Assembly: GCA_025917655.1 (NCBI GenBank)
Contig: CP084614.1
Location: 868,001 to 932,000, forward strand
Direction of reading: 5' to 3'
DNA length: 64,000 bases
DNA from: Chlorella sorokiniana
Taxonomy: Eukaryota > Chlorophyta > Trebouxiophyceae > Chlorellales > Chlorellaceae
Shown: one piece after another, positions 1 through 11,114 of the stretch
How the letters are laid out: the number at the start of each line of letters is the position of its first letter
How positions within the stretch are numbered: position 1 is the first letter of the stretch
Translations under genes and position numbers: made by a program
The notes under the pieces: generated by a model
Database searches by the model: none
What the model saw: only the letters and a program-made list of their open reading frames with translations
What the model was told of the DNA's origin: nothing

Positions 1-116
1 CACGCCTGCGTGACTTGCGAACAACCGGGTGCATGCGGCTGCTGCCCAAAGTTGTTGTAGGGCCGTGCGCATGCTGGCACAGCGCTGTGCACGGGTGGGA
101 CGGGCGCTGCGCTTAC

Positions 117-264
117 CTCCTGCGGCACGGCGGCTGTGGGAGGCGGCGCCGTCCTGCCGCCCACTGCCACTCCCGCTGACAGAAGGGTCTTCCGAGTCAC
201 CCTCGAGGCTGGCGTCAGAGGCCCCCTCTTGGCTGCTGTCTTGTTGGTGAAAGTCTGAAGCCAT
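117..264 (-). CDS. Partial 5' exon of an unidentified gene (acidic, Ser-rich N terminus)
   Basis: On the minus strand an ATG at 264 opens a 49-codon exon that begins MASDFHQQDSSQEGASDAS and is rich in Ser, Asp, Glu and Gly. It ends at a good donor (GAG|GTAAGC, 117/116). The rest of the gene would lie left of the window, so the product cannot be named. The composition resembles the acidic Ser-rich linker exon of the kinase-like family further right (6,279-6,620 and 14,725-15,050), but here it sits at a start codon, and the likeness may only be shared low complexity. The exon is called from the start, codon composition and donor alone. Confidence 0.4.
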
Positions 265-1337
265 CTGCATGCAGAGGCAGCCCTGGAGAAGGGAGGCAGA
301 AGCCTGCCGCGAGGCAGCTTCCACCCACCGCAGTCGGCGGCGGTGCAGTGCAGCTAACATTTGGCCTCGTTTTTCCAGCTCCATGCGTCCTCGTTCGTTT
401 TTGAGCACATGCACATTGCATTGAAAGGCAAAGGCAGGGGGCATACCACAACCTTACCTGAAACGGTTGCCCTTCAGATCTTTACCTACTGTTGCAGCTT
501 CTTTGTGAAAGATTTTTCGTTAACAAAAAGGGAATGTCAAGGAAACAAGGTGAAAGAAACACATTAACATATGCCTCTCTCTGCAGAACGATGTACAAGG
601 GGCTGTACAGCCCCAAGGCAGATCATCGTGCAACGTCCTAGGATTACTCGATGAAAAGCCTCTCTCCTCGGTCAGGAGGTTACAGAGTCTCCTCCTCTCC
701 CGCAGCCTCGATGTACTGCAGCAGGACAACTGCACCTTCACCTCTCCCTTGTTTGGGGCTTGACGGTGCCTGGATTGATACATGGCGACAAACGATTCTA
801 TGGAGGCAGGAAGATGGAAGCCTTTTGAATACGGCGAAAGGCAGGGTGAGAAAAACACGAGATGAGTTGGTAAGGCGTGAGTCTGGTTCACAGCGCAGCG
901 TCTATGCAGGCCTCTTGTCAAAGGGCGGTGAGGGCGCTGCGCGCCGACGGCTGCCACGTGCGTTTGAGCTAGCTCCTCCTGGCCTGTTCCTGCTACTGGA
1001 CTTGCTGCAGATCAAGCAAGGATGCGAAGCGGGGGCTGGGTGTGCGCCGCTGAGCGGGCAAACGCGCATTGAGCGTTTCAACGCCTGACCGGCGGCGGCA
1101 AGCAGGTGGGTTTAATTGTGCACTGAAGGGAGGGCGGGGGTGGCGTGGCAGCGCGGTGATGCTTGCGCGCTTGCTTTCCTGTGGTTGTTTGGTCGCTGTG
1201 CGTAAGTGTATGCAGTCTCGGGGGCAGCGGAGGTGGTGCGAGGTGTGTGTGAGGCGGGGGCTGGGCGACATGCAGCACCCACGTGGCTTGCACTGCAGCA
1301 TGCACGCTGGCGTTCAACCCAGCTCTTGTTGCTGCAG
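265..1337. other. Unassigned sequence, probably introns or intergenic
   Basis: This stretch lies between a minus-strand first exon (117-264) and a plus-strand last exon (1338-1435). Open frames of 60-145 codons occur on both strands, but none matches a family I know and none shows a convincing exon with both splice sites. It probably holds the shared or adjacent upstream regions plus introns of the plus-strand gene that ends at 1,435. No repeat or RNA gene was recognised. Confidence 0.4.
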
Positions 1338-1435
1338 AGTTCAAACACAAAGAAAAGCTGACAAAACAGAAGGAGAAGGCGTGGAAGTACACCCAGCTGC
1401 TGTTCAACGAGCAGCCCGAGTCTGCGGACGGCTGA
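1338..1435 (+). CDS. Last exon of an unidentified Lys-rich protein
   Basis: After a plausible acceptor (TTGCTGCAG|AG at 1337) one frame reads KHKEKLTKQKEKAWKYTQLL followed by FNEQPESADG and a TGA at 1433-1435. The charged, helix-forming composition and the UGUAA signal 23 bases past the stop make this look like a real gene end rather than a chance frame. I could not place earlier exons with confidence in 265-1337, and the family is not recognised. The sequence suggests a charged helical tail, perhaps of an RNA- or protein-binding nuclear protein, but that is a guess. Confidence 0.4.
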
Positions 1436-1457
1436 GGCGCAGCCGTGGTCGTATGAC

Positions 1458-1462
1458 TGTAA
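1458..1462 (+). terminator. UGUAA polyadenylation signal
   Basis: TGTAA 23 bases after the stop codon at 1,435. UGUAA is the established polyadenylation signal of chlorophyte nuclear genes, usually just upstream of the cleavage site. Confidence 0.45.
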
Positions 1463-1560
1463 CAGCAGTGGTATGTTGGCCGCTGAAGTGCTGCTGAATG
1501 GAATTACTGGAAGAAATATAGTAAGCTGTTCCTGACTGTAGACAATGAAAGAGAAAGCTG

Positions 1561-1816
1561 GGCAGCTGCCTCTGGGCCCACCATGCGCTGCTGCCTGCCT
1601 CGCAGCCCAGGCTGCTTTCACTCACCTGGCGCTGTCAGAAGCCTTGCTGGGAGATGGCAGCCAAGCGGGGGAAGGCAGTCACGGCGCCGCCGCATGCAGC
1701 GCTGCCCCTGCGTCACCGACCAAACGGCGCATGCCGAGGGCGGCACCACCAGGGCGGTTGGCATGGCGGCGGAGCCCCACGGCCAGACCTGGCTGCGTGT
1801 GCGGCTGGGCCTGCAT
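1561..1816 (+). repeat. Dispersed repeat RA, copy 1 (long form)
   Basis: First of four plus-oriented copies of a repeat here named RA (1,561-1,816; 1,902-2,052; 10,033-10,188; 18,505-18,778). All share a core of about 130 bases running from CACCATGCGCTGCTGCC to GCATGCAGCGCTG. Copies 1 and 4 have about 100 further shared bases with GGCATGGCGGCGGAGCC. On the minus strand the core contains a strong donor-like CAG|GTGAGT. The open frames through RA are Arg-rich, but no known domain is visible. Its placement before, between and after the two kinase-like genes marks the tandem unit. Confidence 0.8.
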
Positions 1817-1901
1817 CCTTTGATCTCTCTTGGGGGCTGCATCTCGCTAGCTGGCGGGGTGCGGGAGGAGATGAGGTGCCGGTGGGCTTCGACGGCTGCC
1901 A

Positions 1902-2052
1902 GCCAGAGGCTGGGGGCTGGCTCTGGGCCCACCGTGCGCTGCTGCCTGGCTCGCAGCCCAGGCTGCTTTCACTCACCTGGCGCTGTTATAAGCCTTGCTG
2001 GGAGATGGCAGCCAAGCGGGAGAGGCAGTCACGGCGCCGCCGCATGCAGCGC
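1902..2052 (+). repeat. Dispersed repeat RA, copy 2 (short form)
   Basis: Second RA copy, about 340 bases after the first and about 435 bases before the first kinase-like gene. Its left edge begins with the same GCCAGAGGCTGGGGG found in copy 4. It stops shortly after GCATGCAGCGCTGG, so the right part of the long form is missing. Confidence 0.8.
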
Positions 2053-2487
2053 TGGTGGAACACACATGCATGCAGGTGGCGGTGATGGTTGCGACGGGCA
2101 GCGTCTGAATGGTTGTTTGAAAGCGTGCGGCTGCAATCATACACTGATAGCACGCAATGATGATGGCAATGTCGCAACGAAGCGGACAGAGGGCATTCAA
2201 GGTTGAGGCTGCTATCTGCCAAGGTCTTTGCACAATAAGTGGAGGGCATGGCGGTGTTGCAACTTACCACTGGCTTCTGGATGCTTTGCACCGTTTTGCC
2301 GTATCACAGGGCGTGTCCCCGCGACGGTGACTTGAATGGGCAGCGAGTTCCTCTTGCTGCAGTACAGCGGGTGCTTCGCGCCTATTATAGGCCACCGCGG
2401 ACCTTAGGGCACTGCCTGTGCTTGATTCTGCCTATTGATAGACGATCCACGTCGCAAATTAATGCAGCTGAGCCTTACTTCCGCTTA
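2053..2487 (+). promoter_or_regulatory. Upstream region of kinase-like gene 1
   Basis: 435 bases between repeat RA copy 2 and the first ATG of the kinase-like gene at 2,488. It is less GC-rich than the coding exons. No recognised motif or RNA gene was seen; it is called as the presumed promoter and leader by position only. Confidence 0.3.
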
Positions 2488-5400
2488 ATGGCCGGCTCGA
2501 GGAACTCCAGCAGGGCAAAGGCGAACGCCCGATCCGCCCCGGGCCGCCAAGCAAACAATGCCCTCATGAAGGAGAACGAGCAGATGCTGGCGCGCCCGGA
2601 CGCGCCGGTGAGCGAGGCTGCTGGCATAGAAGGCCTGCAGGCTCGTTCCTTTGTTCTGTTTGCTCTGGGGCTGCAATGTGTGATGAATGAGCAAAGCGGG
2701 CGTCGGCTGGTCACGGCAGCAGCTGCTGTACTCGCCTGCTGGGTCTTCAAATCTCTTGAAACTCCCACCCTGCCTCGAACGTCGACAAAATTCCTCCTGC
2801 ACTGAGCGCTCTCGATGTGCGCGCCTCGTGCCTCACTGCAGCCATGCCTGCCTGCCACGGATGTCGTCAAAGCTGTCGCCGATTATGCTGCGACAAACCC
2901 CAGAAAGGCGGAAGTGGTTGAGCTGCTAGGTCAGCCCACTAGCGCAGTGCTCCTGGGCTGCGGAGGTTTCGGCATGGTCATGAGAGGTGAGATGCAAGCT
3001 GCTTGACTAGCGATAGAGTTGGAAAGTGGTTCGCAACCTCTGCTTTGCTGCGCTTGCATCAACTCTCACCATCAAAGTTGCCCATGCGTTTCCATGTGCA
3101 GCCACTGGCAGCTGCCTGGCGCGTGCGCTGGGCCCAGGAAGATCCCCACACCAGGTGCTGGCCGTCAAGGTCCAGCCCATCCGGCTGGGCGCGCGCGAGC
3201 TGCATGCCTTGCTCCACTACACTGGCGGCGGCATGGCGTCCTTGCTGGGCTACGCGCGGCAGGACGGAACCGACATGCTGGTGATGGAAGCGCGGGAGGA
3301 GTTGCTGGAGGAGGTATTGGAGTGGTGAGGCATGGCGGTCGCCAGCTGCTGTGCACACGTGGCAAGCATGCATGGGCAATGTGCGATGTAGGGTGCACCC
3401 ACTGCTGCGGCACGTCAGCACGATCAAATGCCCAAGCCCACACGGCTGCTGCACCGCTGCAGGTCTCCATCTGACGGCCCACAACCATTGACATGCGCCC
3501 AGCTGAGTGCGGTGCTATTTTCGATGGCAGCCATTGTCGAGGATGTGAACGTGGGGCATGGCCTGGCCCTATTGGATGTAGCACGTGAGTTGTTGAGCGA
3601 TGCAGAAATAAGCAGCGGTCAATTTCTCTTCCTCAGAAGTGACCAGCTTAGCAAGTGCAGTGCAGCAACGTGGCTTGCTTGCTGCGTGCGGCTTGACTGA
3701 CTGATTTGAATTTGCCGGTTCCCTGTGCAGCAAAGAACGTGCTGGTCAGCCGCAGTGGCGTGGGAGCGCTGTGCGCCAAGGTGACTGATGCCTCGGTTGC
3801 GCAGCGGCTGCCTAAAAAATTGACGGCGGGTTCGGAGATGCCGTCCTAGTGGACTGGTGAGTGGGGGACAGCACTTTGTCGCAAGCCAGGGAGCTAAGTC
3901 TTCTGGCAACTTCATGATGGAATGCGCTCATCCAAGGTCCATGCATGCACTGCACCTGCAACCCCTCACCCTTGACACACACAATGCACTTGCTGCCATT
4001 GTAGGGGTGGCAGCGACACCACCATAGCGCCCGAGGCGATCATCAGCAAGAAGGCTGGCGTGAAGTACGACCTTTTCGGTCAAGGCAGTATTATCCTTGC
4101 TTGCCTGCTGGGAGGAGCCATGCTGCGCAGTAAGCAAGCCGCCAAACAATCGGACTTACTGCATTTAGCTTCCTGCCTATGGCTGACGCTAAGAACCAAG
4201 AGTGGGCGGAGCCAATCCAATCTGTGGTGTGAGCCAAGCCACTCTGTGCTGTGTTCACCCTGGACTGCAGTATCGCTGCCAATGGTGACGCTGGGCCTGT
4301 CAATCCGGCGGGAGTTCGCCCAGCATGGACCCAGGGCAACACTTGCCACTGCCCACACCCAGGACATCCTGGGGCTCCACAAGGGGGTGAGGTCACCCTT
4401 TGGTTGCCAGGCTGCAGCTCCATTGCAGAAACATGCATCTGTATGCGTAGATGCACACTTTAGACATCCCTCCTTGAACTGGCATGCCTGAGGGACCCCC
4501 ACCCTTTTCTGTCTTTTGCTTCAAGCAGATCAGCCGCCTGATGGTGTTTGGCGCCTCCTTATGCCTCGCGGCCTTCCCGGCGCACGCCCTGACCACAACT
4601 GGGTCAGGGAACACCTTTTGATCTTTGCATGCGGCATGCATGCAGTGGAAAACATGTATGGACAGCTGCCCGTCAAGCAGCAGGTGACTGCATTGGTGTT
4701 TCCTTTGCATGCATGCACTCACTTGCTCAAACCTCCCTCACCTGACAAAGCGCTGTTGTCACTACGTTGGCCCCGTGCTTGCAGTTCATTGCTGCAACGC
4801 TAATGCAGTTTTTAAACTGCACGTTTGAAGCGATGCTGCTGGCGCACATGGCCCAGGTGAGTGCTTCGCTTCGCTGCCTACACACCCTCACACACGATTG
4901 TTTACTATATGTTATGACAGCTGCTTGTGTGTTAAACTTGTTCCCGCGCACCTCTCGTCACACCCTGCAGGTGTTGCATCTTTTGACCGAGGATGAGCAG
5001 GCAGCCCTGCTGGAGTGCTTCCGGCATGTGGCAGCACAGCTGCCCGTCGCTGCCCACGCTGTGCGCCGCTCAATGGCGGCGCAGCGGCTGCCTTGCCTTG
5101 ACCTGGCCGGCACAGCCATCCTGCACGACCCGGAGCCCTGGCAGGCTGCCTTGTGCTAGGCGCGGGCCAGGACGACGAGTTGCTGGGCAGCTCAGATGAG
5201 AGGTACATGCGTGTAGCAGGGGGCCCTTGCGGCGCATTTGGGTCTGCCTTTCACAGGCTTGTTTGTCAAGTTTTCTTGCAGCCGCGCTGCTTGGCGACAT
5301 TCTCCACCCTGCCCACCCCGACTCGCAGCTGCGCAATGCCCGACCTGCTCAAAGGCTTGCCCTACGACGTGCAAGGCCAGCATAGCACTGAAGAGCTGCT

Positions 5401-8400
5401 ACGTGCCGTGGAGCAGTGAGTGTGTGGGCACCTTGAAGTTGCCGGGGTTGACCAGGTTCTGCATCTGCATGCTCTGCGCTGCGCAAGCTGCAAGCTGTGG
5501 GTCATAGGCTGTAAGTGGACTGCTTCTGTGCCCAGCTTGCATTCTGCGCGTCAGGCGCTATTACCTTTCAGTCCCTTTCTTTGTGACGCTCCCTGTCTGT
5601 AGGAAGCTGGCAGATGTGGAGGGGGCCAATGCACGCCGCATAATCATCCCACCAGAGTATGCTGACCTCCGTGCGTCGGTAAGTGCTTCTGGAGTAGGGA
5701 AACAGGGCTCTGCTTATCTGCCTGGGAAACGGGAGGGCTTCACCTTCAGCATGGTTTTGTGGATCACCAACAACACCATCAGTGCTTGCTGTTCTTTATT
5801 GTTCCCTGCTCAGGAGCTCTCCCAGGGCACCCTCTTTCCATGCACCAAGTTCGAGTTCATGGCAAACATGTGGGATGTGATTGGGGACAACAAGTTCAAC
5901 TCATCTGCTGTGAGATGAAGGCGGGGGAGGGGGTAGCAAGGACAGGACATAGGCTGGTGCAAGCATACAAATGCCTTCCTATGCATGGCAGTTTTTGAGT
6001 GCTGTGATGTGGGAGGGTTCTGCCCGGCCCCCACTTGACAGATCGTTGCCCCTGCCTCCTGCAGCTCATTAAAATAAAGCTCGACGAGGTGGTGGGTGTG
6101 CTGGTGCGTCTCGACAGGGCTGGAAACCTGGCATTGGTGCAAGGTTTGTTTGCGTGCAAAGAACTGCAGGCCACGCATGCCGTGCATCACATGCGTTGCA
6201 TAGCTTCATGCATGCCCGTGCTGTCTGCCCCACGATGCTCACAGACAAGGTGCGCACTTTGCTCTCCCTTGCCTTTAGGCTCGTCTGGCAGCAGCAGCGG
6301 TGGCAGCAGCAGTTCTGACAGCAGTGACGAAGAGGCCCAGAGCGAGACCACGAGCGGCGGGAGCATCAGCACCAGCGGCAGCAGTGATGCAGACCGGGCA
6401 AGTGAGGACGAGGGTGAGAGCAGCTCTATCGCTAGCAGCTCCCAGGTTGAGGAGGAGAGCCGGCAGTGGCGCCTGGCTGCCACCTGGCGGGCTGCAGTGG
6501 TGCAGGCAGCCGAGCTGGCCACCACCTCCTCCATCACCACAACTGCCAGGACCTCGGCCTTGCCCTTCAAGCGGCGTGAGCTGCACAGCGCTGTGCAGGC
6601 GGTCCTCAGGCTATTGCAAGGGTGCGTCATACCTGCTGTGGATGAGAGCGCTCCGTGCCCTTTTTCACCGGCAACTCGGCACTTTCAAACATTTTTCATG
6701 CTCGCACATTTGCGCAGTGTGCATGCGTCCACTTGACACTGCCCCGCCAACTTCCATCTTGAGATGTCTGCAGGTGCCCTGCCGAGGTGGCTCTGGCGGC
6801 AGTGTTGCTGCTTGACGTGACTGGCTCTGAAGATGTCCTGGCGCAAGCGGCCTGGCCTGGGGGCATCAGCAGCGCGGTTCGCCAGGCCAAGGCTGGGGCT
6901 CAGGATAACCTTGTCATGGGCAAGCTGCACATCCTTTTCAGCCAGGACCAGGACCAAGTCGGCGACCAGCCGCAGGAGGAGCGTGGTAACCTTGCTCACA
7001 GCCTGCGCCACGATGACAGCATGGTCCTGCTGTGCAACCTGCTGGGCCTGGCCCTGGCCCGTGCCATGTTCGGACTGCACAGTTGCGGCCTAAAAAAGGT
7101 TTGGGCCGCTCAAGCTCACAGCCTGCGCCATTCAAGCATGACTCTGGCTGCAGTTGCTTGGCTTGAGCACAAACAATCTGCTGAGAAGCATTGGCACTTC
7201 CTCTGCCCCCTGATGCTGCAGCTTTCTGTGGAAGATGAGTTGCTGGACCCCATGCGCTGCGCTGCGCTGGGCGTCATCAAGCAGGCACGGTGCTGGACGC
7301 TGCAGCCTATCAGCCCCCAACCCCGCTCAATATCATCATCCTAAACTTGATGCATTAAACCACTGCAGAGCCCCCGCATCCGCGGGCCCCTGGTGGTAGC
7401 TGCTCTGGAGGCTGCCCTGGCAGCTGGTATAGAGGCTGTGAGCAGGCGGTCATCCTTGGCGGCAGCAACACTGGCGGCGGCAAGGGGCGCTCCGCGGGCG
7501 GTTGCAGCATTGCGTGGCACAGAGTGCCACACAGCAGCGCTGACGGGCCTGCAAGGCCGAGACAGCCGTGTTGAAGCGCGCAGTGCAACACGCTCGGACA
7601 GCGGTTCACTGAAGGTTGGCGCGCGCAGCAGCTGGGGCCTCTGGAATGGACTGCTCCAATTGACTGAAGCAGTTGGAAGACTTCTTCTCTTCTGGCTATC
7701 CCACCATGCGCAGGACCTGTGCCGGAGGTTCCCCGGGCTTTGCCTGGATGTGCCACGAGGCGGCACTCGCACCCTTAGCCATGGCTCCACCGTGCTGGGT
7801 ACCCCGCTGACCCCCGCCAACCCCGAGGAATATGTGAGCCACCCAGCTGCGGCTTGTCGCGGGCTGCCTAGTGTAGTGCCCCTACCCTGGCCCCTCCCTT
7901 CCCACACAGGCTGTCGTGGTGCCGGCTGGCACGCAGCTGCAGCTGGTCCGCTGCCAGCGCCTGCAGAGCCACTGGCTGCTGGAGGGGGTCACCAACCCCC
8001 AGCAGCCGCCCGGCGGTGAGCTGGACCTGGTCCGCTGGCCGCACCTGCCGCAGGTGGCAGGGCCCCTGCTGGCAGCTCTGTCTGCCTCCGCCATGCTGCA
8101 CCGCTGCAAAATGCGGGGCCTGCTGGAGCACCTGCACGGGCAGCGGCCTCGGCTTGTTGCGGCAGCAGCGGCATCAACAGGCAGCGAGGAGGCGCAGCGT
8201 GCCCAGCTGGTACCGCAGACCGCAGCAGAGGAGGCAGTGCTGGGCTTCCTGACCCCTGAGCTGCAGGCGCAGCTGCTGGCAGGCCCACACGCAGAGCAGG
8301 CCCTGGCCCACATGGTGGCATGGTTTCGGCACCTGATGGTGGAGGCGGACCGCCCTGAAGCGCTGCTGGTGTGGCTGCCACGCTGCGTAGCCAGGGATCG

Positions 8401-9755
8401 CTTCGTGGTTGAGCCGTCGCTGAGTCTGCCTGGCACGCTGGACTGACACCCAGTTTGCCATGCGCAGGCGGTGACCCATGGCAAGGCAGTGGCAGAGGAG
8501 CCTGATGCGACGCCCCTCCGAGTGCCACAGAACACAATCATTGCGCAGGTCAGACTCGCAGCGCAGTTGTATTGAAGAAGCTGATGCATGGCCTTGTACA
8601 GCTTTTAGCTGCCACCCTGCTCCAAGCAAACTGCAATTCCACATGAGGGGTGGCAGACAGGCAACAGCGTGCTGCCACCGGACCTTTCTGCAGGCGGACG
8701 TTGCTCGCTGCCTCGCCTCTTTCTGGGACCGTGCGCAGGCAGAGGCAACAGCGGGCCAGACCAGCTATCAGGCTGGCGTGCACACCTCCAGCGTCAGCCC
8801 GCCTGAAGAGGAGGCCAGCGGGAGCAGGGCGCACCAGGGCATGGCCACCCGGGCACGCAAGAAAGCACGAGCGGTGGTGGCTGCTGGCGTGGTGGGCGCG
8901 ATAAAGCCAGCCATTGGGCGCCAGGTCGACAGTGGTTTGCCGGGCCTGGTGAGTGCTGCTGTCGCAGCTGTGCATGGTTTTTGCACCATTTGGTCTACCT
9001 TGCCTTCTGTGGTGGGCATGTCTGCAAGTTCTGAGGCGTGCTCATATCCATTCCTGGCTGCAGGGCGTGGTTGAGTACCGCGCTCGCGTGCGGAGTTTGG
9101 CCCCCAGTACGCCCTCCTGGCAGGTGCGGTGGAGGAGGAGCTGCTGGGCAAGGCCGTGCTAGACGGAGGCACTGCCAGCGCTTCTGCCCTCACGGCGCCT
9201 GCCAGCCTCAAGGATGCCATGACGGGGTCACGGCGCAAGGGGCGGTGCCCGCAGTGCTACTGGTGAGAGGTTGCAGGGATGTTTTGGCACCGGGAACCGT
9301 GGTCTGAAGTGAACTGCAAGCGGATGAACGTAAGGTTTGGCAGCATCAGCTCGTCTTATTCTGCTTTTCTCTCATGCATGCTCCAAACTGCGCAGAACGC
9401 TGTGGTGGAGATGCTGAGTGCTGGGCATCAGCAGGGTGCCCAGGCGCGTGAGGGGGAGGAGCTGCGGTTGCCCGTGGTGACGCTGCATCCACGCGGCAGC
9501 CTGGGCAGGCAGCTGGCAGACCCCTCCGTGCGCTGCTGGACGCGCTACCGCAGCCTCGCCAAGGAGAACCCTGCGCCGGTGCTGATGGTGTCCAGCGCCG
9601 ACCTGGCCAGCTGGGCGGCGGCCATGCGGCGGCAGGCGGAGGACCCAGCCGCCCTGTGGCTGTCCATGCTGGCCCACATGGCAGAGCGTGGGGTGGAGGG
9701 GGTGGCCTCGTGCACCACGCTGTGCAGCTACTCCAGCGGCGGCTGGGGCCCCTGA
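2488..9755 (+). CDS. Kinase-like gene 1 (divergent kinase domain plus long unassigned C-terminal part)
   Basis: Multi-exon gene starting MAGSRNSSRAKANARSAPGR at 2,488 and ending at a TGA (9,753-9,755) with UGUAA 132 bases later. Kinase-like motifs in order: glycine loop GCGGFGMVMRG (about 2,956-2,987); VLAVKV with ARELHALL (about 3,155-3,210), matching the VAIK lysine and a helix-C glutamate; LALLDVA|AKNVLV, keeping catalytic-loop Asp and Asn while losing HR; AKVTDASVA in place of DFG; and TIAPEAII (about 4,010-4,060), matching APE. Later exons carry LTEDEQAALLECFRHVAAQL (about 4,980), a Ser/Asp/Glu-rich linker (6,279-6,450) and a conserved end, AAMRRQAEDPAALWLSMLAH (about 9,600). Gene 2 aligns exon by exon. 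One frame change falls in an A6 run (3,814-3,819), the kind also seen in housekeeping exons here, so I do not call it a pseudogene. The kinase fold is inferred from motifs, activity is unknown, and the C-terminal part is unassigned. Confidence 0.65.
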
Positions 9756-9886
9756 GCACCGCCACCATGACATGTGAGGAGATGAAGGCGTGCAGCTGTA
9801 AGCGCCGCGGCTGGCTGCTTGCCTGGGGTCCTCGGGCCCCCTGAGCGTCATGTCGAGTTCTTGCATGGCCCCCATATTCATTTGTA

Positions 9887-9891
9887 TGTAA
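9887..9891 (+). terminator. UGUAA polyadenylation signal of kinase-like gene 1
   Basis: TGTAA 132 bases past the TGA at 9,755. It supports this point as a genuine 3' end rather than an internal break of a longer gene running into gene 2. Confidence 0.45.
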
Positions 9892-10032
9892 AACAAGGTA
9901 TAAATTGCACAGCTTGATCCTCAGCATCAGAAGCCGCTCTAGAAGGTGCTGCGCAAATTGCGAACCCGGGCACGCGAGCCATAAATCCTGCTGGCATTTG
10001 CTGGCAAGCCAGAAGCTGGATGGCAGAGTTAA

Positions 10033-10188
10033 GCCCCACCATGCGCTGCTGCCTGGCTCGCAGCTCAGGCTGCCTTCACTCACCTGGCGCTGTCAGAAGC
10101 CTTGCTGGGAGATGGCAGCCAAGCGGGAGAGGCAGTCACGGCGCCGCCGCATGCAGCGCTGCCGCTGGGTCACCGACAGAGCGGCTCT
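10033..10188 (+). repeat. Dispersed repeat RA, copy 3
   Basis: Third RA copy, about 280 bases past the stop of kinase-like gene 1. It contains the full core but only the first part of the long right end. It lies 8,472 bases before copy 4, about the start-to-start distance of the two kinase-like genes (8,627). Confidence 0.8.
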
Positions 10189-11114
10189 AGAACCCAAGTT
10201 GAAGTTACCTTTTTCATGAACAGATTGACGTTGGCATACAGGTCTGTCTCTTACGTATGCTGTACACAAACAGCAGCAGACTTTTCACTTGATGCCAACT
10301 TGCGACTGCACTGATCCCAGCTGGGCGCAGACTGACTAGCACAACTAGCAGCTTTCAGGCTGCCAGACGTGCAAGCTGCATTGCAACTGCGTTGCCACCG
10401 TGACGCTGCTGCCCTTGTTACACCTTTGTGACTTCTGCCTGCAAGCAGGCAGAAATTCAAGTTATGTTTTGTGCTGGAGGCAAGATGACCAAGTGAGTTC
10501 ATGCAGGTAGTTTCGGCAGCTGAAGCCCAGCACACCCGCAACCTTGCTGCGAGTTGCAGCGCACGACACCTGAGAGCTTTTCAGTCACTTGCCTTGAAAG
10601 ACACCTCATCCATATCCTGCTCAAACTCCTCCCCCGCCTGCACTTGTTGTGCTCCAAGCTCTTCAGGATGCCACTCATTGGTCTGCGGCACGGCAGGCGG
10701 CGGGTGGTTGGCCTCCCATTTTTCGACATTCGAAATCGATTGCGGGTCGCTGCAATTGAATTGTCTACAGTTAGCATTTCGGCATACAGGGCTGGATCCC
10801 CGAATGCTCGCTGCAGCCATCTGGGAAAGTTGGTTGGCCATTCGACACCACCAAGCTGAAGGCTCTCACCTCGTGCTGATTTGTGTCGGCTAAAACGTCG
10901 TTGAAGGAGCTCTTGTGACAGCGATAATCTCAATTGAGGGCGGAGAGAGGACCTTGAGCTGTACTCCCCTGGCACCGTACCACTGCGTATCACTTGGCAG
11001 ATAGATTGCCGTGAACGAACCTTGTAGCTTTGAACTGTCCCATTCTACAAAGCACAATCGCCCCTGTGGTGCCCGCTTGCCTGTAGCAGCGAGCTGCTGC
11101 CGAGGATCACCGCG
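10189..11114. promoter_or_regulatory. Spacer between kinase-like genes 1 and 2, with repeat RB inside
   Basis: This spacer holds RB copy 1 (10,432-10,913) and about 200 bases directly before the ATG of gene 2 at 11,115. The last part must contain the gene 2 promoter and leader. No TATA-like or other motif stands out. Base composition is clearly less GC-rich than the exons on either side. Confidence 0.35.
10432..10913 (-). repeat. Dispersed repeat RB, copy 1
   Basis: About 480 bases that recur at 24,557-24,995 (same orientation) and, inverted, at 25,036-25,345. On the minus strand the copies share an open frame with ARGESLQLG, FPRWLQRAFGDPALYAEM and ILKSLEHNKCRR, so RB carries remnants of a coding sequence I cannot identify. 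The plus-strand left edge holds a small hairpin (CTGCCTGCAAGCAGGCAG). RB may be a fragment of a transposable element or of an old gene; there are no terminal repeats or target duplications I can point to. Confidence 0.7.

Noticed and set aside
215-1621. Several overlapping open frames of 70-170 codons on both strands near the left edge
   Set aside because: They lack splice sites, recognisable motifs and consistent composition, and look like GC-rich chance frames or shadows.
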